This document shows positions 10,299 to 20,497 of a DNA stretch of 22,357 bases, one piece after another. Source of the DNA: Mytilinidion resinicola (taxonomy: Eukaryota; Ascomycota; Dothideomycetes; Mytilinidiales; Mytilinidiaceae). Made by a program: the position numbers and the translations under genes. The stretch is from NCBI RefSeq assembly GCF_010093595.1, contig NW_022985439.1:32273-54629 (forward strand), written 5' to 3'. The notes beneath the pieces were generated by a model. It saw nothing but the letters and a program-made list of their open reading frames with translations. It was not told where the DNA came from and searched no databases. Positions within the stretch are counted from its first letter, which is position 1, and each line of letters starts with the position of its first letter.

Positions 10299-11063
10299 TC
10301 AGGCACCGCCGCCTCCTCCTCCTGACGCTGCCGCTGCGCTTTTACGCTTCCTCCTCTCTACCTCCACCATTGCCATGAAGCTGACCACGATCTGGTCCAG
10401 AAATTGCTCATCGAGGCCCTCCATCAGTATATTGAGCTGCCCGTCCTTAGACTGGCCCCTCGAGCGCGCGAACGCCACAAAGACAGTTCCGCTCGCACCC
10501 TCGAGTTTCAAACTTCCACCCGTGAAGAAAGACGAATTGTAGTCGCTTGTGCCCTTCCAATAGTATGATTTATCGGGGCCGGCGGGCATGTCAACGACAT
10601 GGCGACGCGTGAAGGCGCCGTCCTTGCGCATCTCAGCCTTCTGCTGCCCATATTCTAAGTCTACGCGCGAGGTGAAGTGGTGGAATTTAGCGCTGCCAAT
10701 GACTGGGCCTGACGAGTTTCCGCGACGGATGAGGAGGTCTGCGCGGCCTGATCGGTAGTCAACGAAGTAGGCTGGCGTGCGCTTGTCGGGGAGGGTGAAG
10801 GTGACGCTTTTGCGACCTGTGAAGCCGGACTCGACGTAGAGGTTGTACTGAGCGGCTACGGCTAGGGGGCCACGGGATGTGGATATTAGAGGCGCATGAA
10901 TTCCTGCGGGAGGGCCGGCATTTCGTGGCCGTGTGTTCGGGAGGGTGGGCTGAGTCGTAGAGGCCACCGTGCGGTAGGAGGGCGGTCGAGATGGGGTATA
11001 TTCTGGACGGACATCTTCCTGTGCTGATGTAGATGAATATGACGGGAGCTGTTTGGGGTCCAT
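10299..11063 (-). CDS. Conserved-looking protein with PPxY motifs and possible tubby/LURP-like barrel
   Basis: Single-exon gene of 254 residues. The frame is open further up to 11312, but I chose ATG 11063 because of its strong context (GCCGCAATGG), and because the upstream codons look like 5' leader while residues after it are Pro/Ser-rich as in cytosolic adaptors. Residues 1-60 are disordered with LPSY and PPSY (PY motifs that WW-domain proteins such as Rsp5-type ubiquitin ligases can bind). Residues about 70-235 alternate short beta-like strands (YNLYVESGFTGRKSVTFTL; YFVDYRSGRADLLIRRG; SAKFHHFTSRVDLEYG) and end in a hydrophobic helix (FLDQIVVSFMAMVEVERR). This layout recalls the tubby/LURP-one barrel, but I cannot confirm it. 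It ends in a poly-Gly tail. It sits inside the cluster with no obvious metabolic role and may simply be a neighbour. Confidence 0.8.
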   Translation of the reverse strand: MDPKQLPSYSSTSAQEDVRPEYTPSRPPSYRTVASTTQPTLPNTRPRNAGPPAGIHAPLISTSRGPLAVAAQYNLYVESGFTGRKSVTFTLPDKRTPAYFVDYRSGRADLLIRRGNSSGPVIGSAKFHHFTSRVDLEYGQQKAEMRKDGAFTRRHVVDMPAGPDKSYYWKGTSDYNSSFFTGGSLKLEGASGTVFVAFARSRGQSKDGQLNILMEGLDEQFLDQIVVSFMAMVEVERRKRKSAAAASGGGGGGA

Positions 11064-11432
11064 TGCGGCGAGTCGTTCTCGTCTTCGTAACGCAAATGTG
11101 AATGCACTCGAGATGTACAGTTCGTGCGATGTTGCGATCCTTCGAAGACGTCGACGCGAATACAAAGCGCGTCGTAAGGCAGGGTAGGAAATGCGATGGG
11201 TCGTTCCTGTAGCTGCCGTCGTTAATGAGGATGTTAGCAAGGCGGGGGTAGTTATATCACAAGTGTTCTCTCTGATGGCGGCCGTCAGGTAAGGATGCTG
11301 GCAGCCTTGCAATCCGCCTAGCTGCTCAGCCCGGTCACGTGTATCATCAATGACGTTGGCCGACTTAAATCTCTCCTCTCAACCTACCGCAGTCTCCACA
11401 GCCACCGCAGCATCTCCCCTCTTCAGCCAATC

Positions 11433-11446
11433 GCCCTTCGAAGGGC
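11433..11446. promoter_or_regulatory. Perfect 14-bp palindrome GCCCTTCGAAGGGC
   Basis: The site overlaps the end of a CCAAT-like box, about 370 bp upstream of the PPxY gene start. It could be a dimeric factor site; the factor is unknown. Confidence 0.4.
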
Positions 11447-12087
11447 ACAATTACTTGCGAAGGTCTACAGCTTCAGGTTCTGCGAACTTTTTAAGGCTAC
11501 GCGAATAGAAGACTTCAAAGTGTCAGCGCGCTCGTAGAACGGCCCAATCTACCTACAGCTTAAACCTGCATACTGCTAATCAGTTACCTCACCGCAGTTA
11601 CGGAACTCGAACTCACAGCCCCCGCTCCTTTACGTCCTATTCTACGTTCCTTAGTCCGTCTTGGTGATTCTCGCAAATACCCCCATGGTTTCAACAGGTT
11701 CTTAGTAACGACCCGATTTGCAACTTGGAAGCATTAAGATGATCCCTAGCTGACAAATACTCGTCCCCATTTCACATCCTCAAGTTCTTCACGTGCTGTT
11801 CTCCGTTTCTAGCTCGTACTGGAGGTCTCACAAATATATTTCATGCCGTAACTTGTTCAAACACCAGCATCGACTCACACCTCTAATACAACATTGTCTC
11901 CTTCCGCGAATGCACTATGCAGCAAGCAAGTAAAATTTAAGTTGCAGCAATTCGCCTTTGTCTTTCTTCGGGCTTTGTCAGCCTCATAGTAACGTCCCGC
12001 TGTTCGGTCCCCGTGCGCCACGTTGATGCCCAGAACCCCTGCAATGATCGTCACGCCACGTTTCCCAGTGGGACAAATCCAAACATT

Positions 12088-12125
12088 TCCTCATTGAGCA
12101 TCTCGCTCCTCATTGAGCATCTCGC
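12088..12125. repeat. Tandem 19-bp repeat, two perfect copies
   Basis: TCCTCATTGAGCATCTCGC occurs at 12088-12106 and 12107-12125, about 460 bp upstream of the GMC start. It may be a recent duplication or a doubled regulatory site. Confidence 0.7.
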
Positions 12126-12583
12126 ATCACTCCGGTAACTCTGAGAAAGGCAGCTCGAGCACCTTGGATACTGGTGCCCGGTTCTTCAACCCTCAGCAGC
12201 AACACGAGCTCCAACCAAACCACAACGAGACCCTTCTCGGACTGGAGCCGAGCTCGGTTCCTATCTCATGACTTCATGCAGCCCCTGACGTCCCCAGTGC
12301 CGGGTAGAATGTGCTTTTCCGTCCTCTATACCGAACTCGCGGTGCTGAAGGAACGGGACAAATCTACGTTTTAGGGTCAGTGTCCGGGATTCCGTTCCTT
12401 GCATGACTGCTCATCCTTTTGAAAAAAAAAAAAACCAGCAGGATTTGTGATGACGCTGAGAAGTAGACCGTGATTCGGAAGACGCAATTGAGTGATCAGA
12501 CGTATAAGAGTAGTGACGTGGTCATGTCATGCTGAAGCCACTATCTTTCGGAGATTTTTGGTCGCGGCAGACCAACGACAAAC

Positions 12584-14928
12584 ATGCGTTGGACACCAAT
12601 CTTTACGGCCCTATCTGGCTTAGGTTCGGGAGCTTCTGCAATCTTTGGCGCTACCAAGGCGAATGGGAGGACACGGCTTTTTGGGAATGCCTTCGGTATC
12701 CTCGCCGAGAACGTGACCTACGACTACGTGGTGCGTAATTTCTTTCCCGGAATCAGTCGCCAAAGGCTCATAAAAAGCAGGTCGTTGGCGGTGGAACAGC
12801 TGGGTTAGCAACTGCTTCACGACTGGCTGCCTCCAGTGCAAACGTCACGGTTGCAGTAATCGAGGCGGGCAGCTTTTATGAGCTGGACAATGGGAACACC
12901 AGCGTAGTTCCTGGGTACGGAGCCCAGTATCTGAGTTTCAATGACTTGGAACCGAGTCCGGTGTTGGTGGACTGGGGAATCATCACTGAACCACAAGAGG
13001 TGAGTTGCAGACAGGCGCCATCCTCGCAGGCGGGAGAGAGATACGATGCTCATCCTCATTTAGGGTTTTGGGGGACGAAAGATACATTATTCCGCAGGTA
13101 AGAAATGTGTATGCCTTCAAAAATAGGCGAAAGCTAATCAATCCGCAGGCAAAACACTGGGTGGGAGGTGCGTGAACTAGGAAAGCCCTACGCTGGGCGT
13201 GGACTAATTACATCCCAGCTCCGCTCTCAATGACATGATCTTTCATCGAACGAACAAAGGCGCATACGATACGTGGTCCGATCTCGTCGGCGACTCGTCC
13301 TTTACGTGGGACAAATTTCTCCCGTACCTCAAGAAGAGCGTAAAGTTCACCCCACCGAATCTCGATAAGATCGGCCGCAATGTCTCCATTCCATACGACC
13401 CTGAAATGTACAGCCCAACCGGTGGGCCTCTCGAGGCATCGTTCCCAAACTTTAGGGCGGCATTCGATCAATTCATGGTGAAGGCATTCAATGAGACTGG
13501 GTTCAAGCCAATCGACGGATTGAACAGTGGCCATCTAGATGGCTTTGCGCCAAGCACGCTTGCTGTCAGCGCCGAATTCCAGACCCGAAGTTCATCGGAG
13601 GCATCCTTCCTACAGGAAGCTCTTGACACGACAGCTCTGAAGCTCTACCTCCGTACTCTTGCCAAGAAAATTGTATTCGATGGAAAGAAGGCCAAGGGAG
13701 TGCTTGTGGAAACGAACGGTGCAGAGTACACCATCTCGGCCAAGGAAGAAGTCATTGTCTCGTCAGGCGTGGTACGATCGCTCTATCTATCCGCTGCTAT
13801 CAATTTACTCACCAAATCAGTTCCACTCTCCTCATCTCCTGCTGCTTTCGGGCATTGGTCCAGCTGATGCTCTCTCGAACTTCAGCATTCCTGTAGTCTC
13901 AGATCTCGCTGGAGTCGGCAAGAACATGTGGGTAAGTATATAGCAGCCCTTCTCTGAGATCTTCGAGAACCCGACTTAACAGGCTCTTCAGGACCATCTT
14001 TTCATCTTCACGAGCCATGAAACGAATGTCACTACAAACTCCGGTGTCACTGTCAACGAAACCGTTCATGCTGAGGCCGTGGAAGCGTATCTCTCAGAAC
14101 AAACTGGCCCACTTACTGGTGTGGGCGGAGGCGTACTTGGTAAGCTACATGCTTTAACACCATTTTGTATGTGTCATATCTGACGGGCGTGTAGGATGGG
14201 AGAAACTCCCCAACCGTTCATCTCTCTCCCCCGAAACTCAGGATGCACTCGCAACCTTCGCCGACGACTTCCCCGAGCTCGAATATCTCGGCCTCTCACC
14301 GGGTTCCAACCCACCTGATAAACCTGCCGCGAATAACTATATGTCCGTCACCGTTGCTGTCCAAACGATCCTCTCCCGTGGTAGCGTCACCCTTCGCAGT
14401 GCTGACCCTCATGAGCGACCCATCGTCGATGTCAATGCTATGAGTACAAAGGCAGAAGAAGAGTTGGCCGTCGGCGCTATCAAACGGCTAAGAGAGCTGG
14501 CTAGAGCGACTGGCGTTTGGGTCAGCGAGGTTGAGCCTGGTCCAAATGTTGTCACAGATGCTGAGATTCTTGAATGGGTGAGGAAGAAGGCTGATAATGG
14601 ATATCATGCGAGTTCCACGTGTAAGCATTTCTCGTGTAGCTCCTCTGAGCTATCAGGATACTAATGGCGAGGCTTTTCAGGCTCGATGGGCAAGAAAGAC
14701 GATAAGAATGCCGTCGTCGATACGAGAGGACGAGTCTATGGCGTTGAAGGCCTGCGAGTTGTAGATACGAGCATCTTCCCACTCCTCCCCGCGGGACATC
14801 CGATGAGTACTATTTGTAAGAAATTTTTCCTATTGCCCACCGCGTGAGGTCGAATTTGCATTTGCTAACAAGTAGCAGATGCTCTGTCGGAGCTAATCGC
14901 GGAAGATATCATCTCCGGCATCTCCTAG
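12584..14928 (+). CDS. GMC oxidoreductase, FAD-dependent, probably secreted
   Basis: GMC enzymes oxidise alcohols or sugars using FAD. Ten exons join in frame to 613 residues: 12584-12730, 12781-12999, 13064-13097, 13149-13167, 13219-13771, 13821-13931, 13992-14139, 14195-14620, 14681-14815 and 14879-14928. Introns are 49-64 bp with GT..AG. Residues 1 to about 22 ([19 protein letters not shown]) look like a signal peptide. The Rossmann motif is VVGGGTAG at 50-57 and the first GMC signature is [17 protein letters not shown] around 134-150. The second is [17 protein letters not shown], just after exon 6 begins. The C-terminal catalytic pair is His548 (YHASSTCSMG) and His592 (AGHPMSTIY). Several N-x-T sites fit secretion. 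Length matches aryl-alcohol oxidase/choline dehydrogenase-like fungal members. The substrate is unknown; a tailoring or catabolic role with the neighbouring regulator is inferred. Confidence 0.93.
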
Positions 14929-15163
14929 GCAGGTGGAGATCGCCATTTCTTCATTGCGCTATGGTTGGTGTAGTGTCGTTCATGGGTAACATTTCATCAT
15001 ATCGCAAATAGACTCGAGTTGTTTTGCTGCATCTTTCGGATAGAGTCCGAAACCAGGTCGGCCACTCAAATACTGGGAATCACTACTAGAGTCTCCCACT
15101 TTCACTTTTGGTCAACCATGAACTTCGACAGACATTCAAATATAACATGATTCTGCTTTCGAC

Positions 15164-15187
15164 CGCGATTTGAACCGCTAAATCGCG
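15164..15187. repeat. Inverted repeat, 8-bp arms and 8-nt loop
   Basis: CGCGATTT at 15164-15171 pairs perfectly with AAATCGCG at 15180-15187. It lies about 240 bp after the GMC stop codon and may be transcript structure or a factor site. Confidence 0.6.
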
Positions 15188-15764
15188 TCACACGTCGCGA
15201 TCATAATATGGGGGCTTAGATACAAATTCGCAGGAAGCCTTGATCACGTTTATCTACTAGGAAGATGCACTCCCGCCATCACCGTACGATACCTTGTGAA
15301 AGACCTAGTACGCGCACTCGCTCCTTCCCGCGGTAGGAGGTACTATAGGCTATGTACTCGTGAGAATTCTCTGACTAGACTGCATTAGGCCTTGCGTCTC
15401 TGCGGGATTGTGGGCTGATCGTCTAGCCAGGTACGGTAGGGCTAGGCCGACTCACTGAGTAATCGGCTGAGCAATTTTCAACACCAACGTCAAAAGACAA
15501 GACCAGAACACTACTCGGCCCTTTCCGAAGCTCCGAGTGTTGGGCAGCCTTCTGGAAATCGGGCGCGACGAATTGCCGCCTCTGTTCCGAAAACACTTCG
15601 CTTCACCGTCCCAGCACTTGCTCTCAACAACATAATCGCAATGTCAGAGAGCACACATGAGTCTCTTCAAAATGAAAATGCTACAAGAGGCGAATATCAA
15701 AACATAACCTGAGATCGCAAGGGCCGTTTAAAGTTTGCCGCTAATTCTCGTCGCTAGTGTCTAG

Positions 15765-15854
15765 TCCCTAGTCTACTAGGCTTATGTCAACGTCCCTAGT
15801 CTACTCGGGCCTTTCCAGCCCCCCTGCGCAGCATACTAGGCTTATGTCAACGTC
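15765..15854. promoter_or_regulatory. Repeated promoter elements upstream of the Zn2Cys6 gene
   Basis: TCCCTAGTCTACT occurs at 15765-15777 and 15793-15805. CTAGGCTTATGTCAACGTC is the core of a 21-bp perfect repeat at 15774-15794 and 15834-15854. The copies end 86 bp before the regulator's start codon, so they sit in its promoter or leader. They are candidate binding sites, possibly for self-regulation. Confidence 0.6.
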
Positions 15855-15939
15855 ACCACGAAGCTCACCTCTTCATCACCCTCATCTCTATACTTGCATT
15901 CCTCAGTGAGCTAGATCATCTCTACTCGTTCCACTTGTG

Positions 15940-18083
15940 ATGGCTCCTCCTACAACGAAGCTGAGTTGTGAGCAATGCCGGCAACGCAAAGTCAAGTGCG
16001 ATAAGACGTTGCCTTGCGGCCCGTGCCAAAAGACAAAACTCGAATGCACCGCTGTTCAGCACAAGCGCCAGCGTCGACCACGGAAGGATGCTCTCAACAA
16101 TAGGATCTTGCGATTGGAGGATATGGTGCGACAGCTGGAAGCAACTGCATCGTCGCCGAAGCAGGAGCCTGGTTCAGGACTTCCGGTCGCGAGGACTACT
16201 CACGAAGATCCAACTATCAACGCGAAAAGGTTCGTCGCGCCGGACTTTTGGACGGGTCTTGCTGCAGAGGTATTAGCACGATAATATCGCTTTGAGGGCT
16301 CAGGGGAGCTGATCGACTCATTCGCAGGTCACGGGACTACGGGATGTTTTGGAAGAGTCGTCCGACGATGAAGGCGAGTCTCCGGAAAGCCAGAACACTG
16401 CAAGCGACGCATCTCCGGGACAAAGTCTCCACTCGAATGCCGTGCTCTTTACAAACTTGTCAGAAGGTACACCAAGCCAGGACTTGCAGCCACCTTCTCA
16501 GGAACTAAGAGACAAACTACTCTCCATCTTCAAGTTTCGAGTTGATGCCATATTCATGGTCGGTCATTGGCCAACTATGCTTGCCGCCGTGACCGAGAAA
16601 TACTCCTATCCATCGCGACCAGTGTCTCTGAGCTTCGAGGCCTTGGAATATGCCATCTATTTCGCCGCCATGTGCACTTTGTCCGAAGCGGAGTCTATGC
16701 AAGCACTAGGCCAAGACAAAGAGTCGCTGAACAAACGTTTCCAGGTGGCAGCTGAGGCCGCCTTCTCACGTGCGGACCTTATAACCAGCAGGGACCATGT
16801 TGTCTTGCAAGCTTTTGTTATATACCTTGTAAGACTACTCAACTTCTTCGACACTCTGGCGCCCTCACATCTTGCTGGCTTGATCTCTAAAATACTGTAG
16901 TCGCTAATGACCAACCATCGCATAGGTAGGGCTTCGTACTCGTACCAACCGATCAACTACATGGGCTCTTGTGGCTTTAGCGATTCGTCTCGCAAATGGC
17001 CAGGGAATACCTACCGTGGAAGACCCTCGTTCGTCTCTTTTGGACAAGGAAGCGAAGCGCAGAGTGTGGTATTGTATCGGTCTCTTGGACATACAGACCT
17101 CTCTAGATCGAGGTTCTGTACCGTTGCTCCGCCCCGAGGAATTCCAAAGACCGCCTGCGTACGTCAACGATGCCGAATTGACTGGTTTACCGACGACTTC
17201 CGGGGGGTTCACAGACATGTCGCCCTCTCTAGTAACGCACCTAGCTATGGTTAGCTATCGTCGACTCGGCTACGACTTTACAAGCCGTGGGAGTCAATCG
17301 CGCGATCAGCTCCAAACTTGGAACGACCGACTTGGAGTACTCACGCGATTCGAAAACGAGATGCAAGAGCGCGTGGTTAGATACTGCGACGACTCCGACC
17401 CCCTCCAATTCAATGCAAAGATGACCGCATCGCATATTGCAGCGTCGGTGAGGTTACTGCTCTATCGACCAATGCATCGCACGCCGCAGGAATCAAGACC
17501 CCCGCCGGATGAATTCGATGTTTTGATTGCGGCAACCGGAGTGGTTGAGCGCTCTCTTTTCAAGAATCGGCCTCCAATCTTAAATCCTTGGGGATGGTTT
17601 ATCTGGGTGCCATGGTATGCCCTTGCCGTCGTCCTTGCGGAGATATGTACGCAGCCGGACCATCCAAGTATCAATCGAGCTTGGACTGCGGCAGAAAGTG
17701 CGTTCGAGCAGTACTCTCAGCAAATAGCGGATGCGTACACAGGCATGCTTTGGAGGCCGATTGTAAAGCTGATGAAAAAGACTCGAATGGTACTGCACAA
17801 TCGATACAAGACTGCCGACATCCTCACGGGTCATGCCTTCGAGAACGCCCCCACTCAGACGACTACTACATTGAGATCTACGATCAAACCCGAAGAGTCA
17901 CCGCGTGAGTTCTTACAAGATGGTGGAGTTCCAGACATGGACCAAAATCTATTTGCTGGACCCATCGAGGACAAGGATCTTGTGGCGGCACTGGATAGTC
18001 TTGGTCACTTCACTGACCCTTCGCCTTGGATGGACTGGGATCTTTTTCTGGATGACGTTAATTGTGATAACTGGATTACTTGA
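15940..18083 (+). CDS. Zn2Cys6 fungal-type transcription factor
   Basis: Nuclear DNA-binding regulator of 662 residues from three exons: 15940-16269, 16328-16828 and 16926-18083, with introns of 58 and 97 bp. Residues 10-36 form the binuclear zinc cluster with spacing CX2CX6CX5CX2CX6C (Cys10, 13, 20, 26, 29, 36), followed by a basic linker and a short coiled-coil stretch (NNRILRLEDMVRQLEAT). An acidic Ser-rich segment (EESSDDEGESPESQ) follows. The large middle part matches the fungal-specific regulator domain: FKFRVDAIFMVGHWPTM, then ALVALAIRLANGQGI, then KEAKRRVWYCIGLLDIQTSL. The C-terminus is acidic and aromatic (WMDWDLFLDDVNCDNWIT), like an activation region. The start is ATG 15940; the GTG one codon earlier is not needed. 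It is the likely regulator of the GMC, monooxygenase and transporter genes. It reads intact. Confidence 0.93.
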
Positions 18084-18630
18084 TGCAACGTGGATGCATT
18101 TGCCTTGATACTCGTCAAACCATTTTTCCATGGATGGAGGGATCTATTAACGACAGTCAGATGGACAAATATGCACTTCCAAATTCCAGAGTAAGCAACA
18201 GGAGAACGTATTGTATAAGTATCTGCATGGTTGCGCAACCCTCGGTTTGTAGGCTATGGTCTCCGCTTTTTTCTTCTTCGAAGCAACACTAGACTCACCT
18301 CTCTTCGGTATGCTCTTGCACTTAGTGTACCTTTATATAACTCCTCACTAGTACTACCAAATGTCTTATTAGCATGTCAGATCTTTTCAGAGATAACCCG
18401 GGAAGCTAGAAACCACGGACGAAGTCTCGGCCCGTATACGTAGGGAAGGGATCGTAGCGAGCTGGCTTGGGTTGCTATGTCCTGTATTTGGTGTTGATAC
18501 CCAGGCTTGAGTCTAAGACAACCCTATAAGTGCAGCCCCTATGTTCAGCTACCTGTAACTCTCACACGCTCTATCAACAAAGCACCACTTTGTGCAGTAC
18601 AGTGGCCTTGGACATTTCTTTGAAACCACA
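18084..18630. other. Intergenic, regulator 3' flank
   Basis: No gene, repeat or RNA recognised. Short open frames here show no protein-like features. Confidence 0.45.
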
Positions 18631-19299
18631 ATGTCAACACTTATGGCCTCTCAGACCCCCATGACGACTCATGTAAACTCCCCGATCACGGACTCAAGGT
18701 CCACTGGCCACAACCGGACTGTCCAGATGGTGATGCAAGCCAGAACGTAAGCCCTCCCACCGTATTACGATTCCCTCTCCACTGATCAACTCACTTGCTT
18801 GCAGTACCCGCCTCGATCTCCACACCTTCCACTCTCTCACCACCGTTCTCACTGCACTCCCACCCGAACTACAGCAACGCCAGAGCACCCTGCTCTACCT
18901 CAACCCTCACACCTTTGGACACTTGACGGCTGAAGCCGCCGAAGCCATTTTCGCAAACGCCGTGCACGTCGACACCTGCGACACAACTATGCTGATGCTT
19001 CTAACGGCAAGCCCGTACGCTACACATCCCAAGCATCTCCTTCTCAAGAAGCACGACTCGCTAGATACCGTGTTAGAGAACTTCGGCCCGCCTTCGCGAA
19101 GCTGACGAGCTTGAAGCGTGTTGATTTTGAGGAGAGCTATGGTAAAGCGGCGGCCCGGGGATGCTTTGTGGATGATGCTGTTAGGCTACTGGACTAGTGG
19201 TGCGAGGCGGGTGGCAGGATGAAGAATGAAGAAGGGGGCAAGAAGGCGAGGGAGTTGGGGCAGTTGATTCCGGGGTTGGCGGCGAGGTGGCGGCGGTGA
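18631..19299 (+). pseudogene. Small unknown gene, apparently frameshifted and interrupted
   Basis: ATG 18631 has good context (CCACAATG). Exon 1 (18631-18746), a 58-bp intron (18747-18804) and exon 2 to TGA 19103-19105 give 138 residues. The protein includes RLDLHTFHSLTTVLTALPPE and LNPHTFGHLTAEAAEAIFAN, helix-rich with no known motif. Near 19089-19095 (a C-run) a shift of one base opens a continuing frame (FAKLTSLKRVDFEESYGKAA, then CFVDDAVRLLD). That frame is broken once by TAG 19195-19197 and ends at TGA 19297-19299. The continuation keeps a similar style (charged, helical), so I favour loss of one C plus a nonsense change over a natural stop at 19105. If wrong, the gene is a 138-residue hypothetical protein. 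Function unknown. Confidence 0.5.
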
Positions 19300-20417
19300 G
19301 GCATTCGTATCGGTATGATGGAATGGAGGTGTGCGGGTAGAGGGATGAGGGTAGAAGGGAAGGATTCAGCCAGGTACGATGATATAAAGTTATCAGGCGT
19401 TTAGTGTGAGACGAGGGATGCGATTCATCAATACGAGGAGCCTTGGAGATGAGTTGGATTGGGCTAAGATGCTTATTCTGACGTCCGACGATGCCAATCG
19501 GCAGTTGGTTCTATGAGTGACCCCAGCATTTCCCGATGATAGACATATTCTACTCAGACTCTTGATGATGCTTTCATAAGTCCTCTGAGATTAGCAGATA
19601 TCTGCTTCCTTGTCCTCGGCACAAACCTCGTTACCGCGATTGTCTCGTAATCGAGATTTCCGCGCATGTAAACTGGAGATCCTGCCGCTTGCTCGACCAC
19701 AATCTTAGACCATCCAAGACGAGTTGAGCCGGCGGAACCCCATTCTCTAGCTCCGTGCCGAATCTATACGCTCTTCCTCGAAGTCAGGGACCCTGCCATA
19801 GTACGACCTGAGTTACGGAGTACGTATCTTGACCCTAGTCACCCTCAGCTATCAGAAGATAGCGCACCACATAAGCTCAACACAGCCGCAATCCTACCGT
19901 CGAGATACAGCTGCTCCCCGTATCCAGTGATGGAACTGGACCGGGTTAACTTGGAGCCGGAGTGGATGGGTTACCCTATATACTGGGTTGGGTTCGAGCT
20001 CTGATTGGCCGGCGTGGGGTGGATTTGAGGCTGTGGAGCCTCCAGGCGCTCCATAGCTTTCCTCTCTCAACGTAGAAGTCGAGGCCTCCGAGGCGCTGCA
20101 AGGGGAGTTGTACGGGAGCCTGTCTTAAAATCGTTACCGCAGCCATACAAAATTAGACCTGTTCCCCTGTGAAATCTCTTGCCCGCCTGATACCCGTTTT
20201 TGAGGCTATTCGCGCGCCCGCTCAACACCTCATCGCTATAGCCAGCACTAGCCCGTTAACGAGGCCGTACGCCCTCAGCGCTCTCTCGCCAGCTTCCTTG
20301 GTGTTCGCCAGTCAGTTCAGGTTACTAACGATGTTATCCTAGCACCTTTTTCTATTAATCCAGCTCGTGAGGACGCCAACAAGGTAACGCAGTTTCGAAT
20401 CGCTGGAAAAACCTATA
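19300..20417. other. Intergenic stretch before the right-hand transposon block
   Basis: Composition is near normal. No convincing gene was found. A frame open from about 20310 runs straight through the transposon end at 20418 into the transposase start, so it is not taken as coding. Nothing else was recognised. Confidence 0.45.
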
Positions 20418-20459
20418 ACGTAGGTGGCAAGCGAGTCGCGCAGGCAAGCGAGTCGCGCA
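20418..20459 (+). repeat. Left terminal repeat of a third Fot1-like element
   Basis: It follows a TA at 20416-20417 and begins ACGTAGGTGGC. GGCAAGCGAGTCGCGCA is then present twice in tandem (20426-20442 and 20443-20459). The AAGCGAG core starts 11 bp from the end, as in the element at 2753-4605. The partner repeat is not in the window. Confidence 0.75.
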
Positions 20460-20497
20460 CCCTTCAACTTTTTGCAACGCGACCTCTGTTAACTACA

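Larger units (their letters stand above)
11064..12583. other. Long divergent intergenic region
   Basis: About 1.5 kb between the divergent PPxY gene and the GMC gene. It contains a CCAAT-like box (AGCCAATCG, 11426-11434), a 14-bp perfect palindrome, a 19-bp tandem repeat and an A-run near 12422. Short open frames such as 12174-12374 have no recognisable protein content. It probably holds both promoters and long leader sequences. Confidence 0.5.
14929..15939. other. Intergenic: GMC 3' flank and regulator promoter
   Basis: About 1 kb with no supported gene. It contains a hairpin near the GMC end and repeated promoter elements just upstream of the regulator (listed separately). A further inverted pair, ACTCGG (15513-15518) and CCGAGT (15533-15538), is 14 bp apart; that spacing is not a familiar Zn2Cys6 site. 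Confidence 0.5.

Noticed and set aside
11064..11312. 83-residue N-terminal extension of the PPxY protein
   Set aside because: The codons do not look protein-like and the ATG at 11063 has a much better start context.
12174..12374. 66-codon frame upstream of the GMC gene
   Set aside because: Low-complexity Ser/Thr content, no start context and no recognisable features.
15513..15538. ACTCGG-N14-CCGAGT as an operator for the regulator
   Set aside because: Arms are only 6 bp and the spacing does not match a known Zn2Cys6 class; noted only in the intergenic entry.
20310..20497. Open frame upstream of the third Fot1-like transposase start
   Set aside because: It runs through the terminal repeat, so it would join host and transposon DNA; no recognisable protein.
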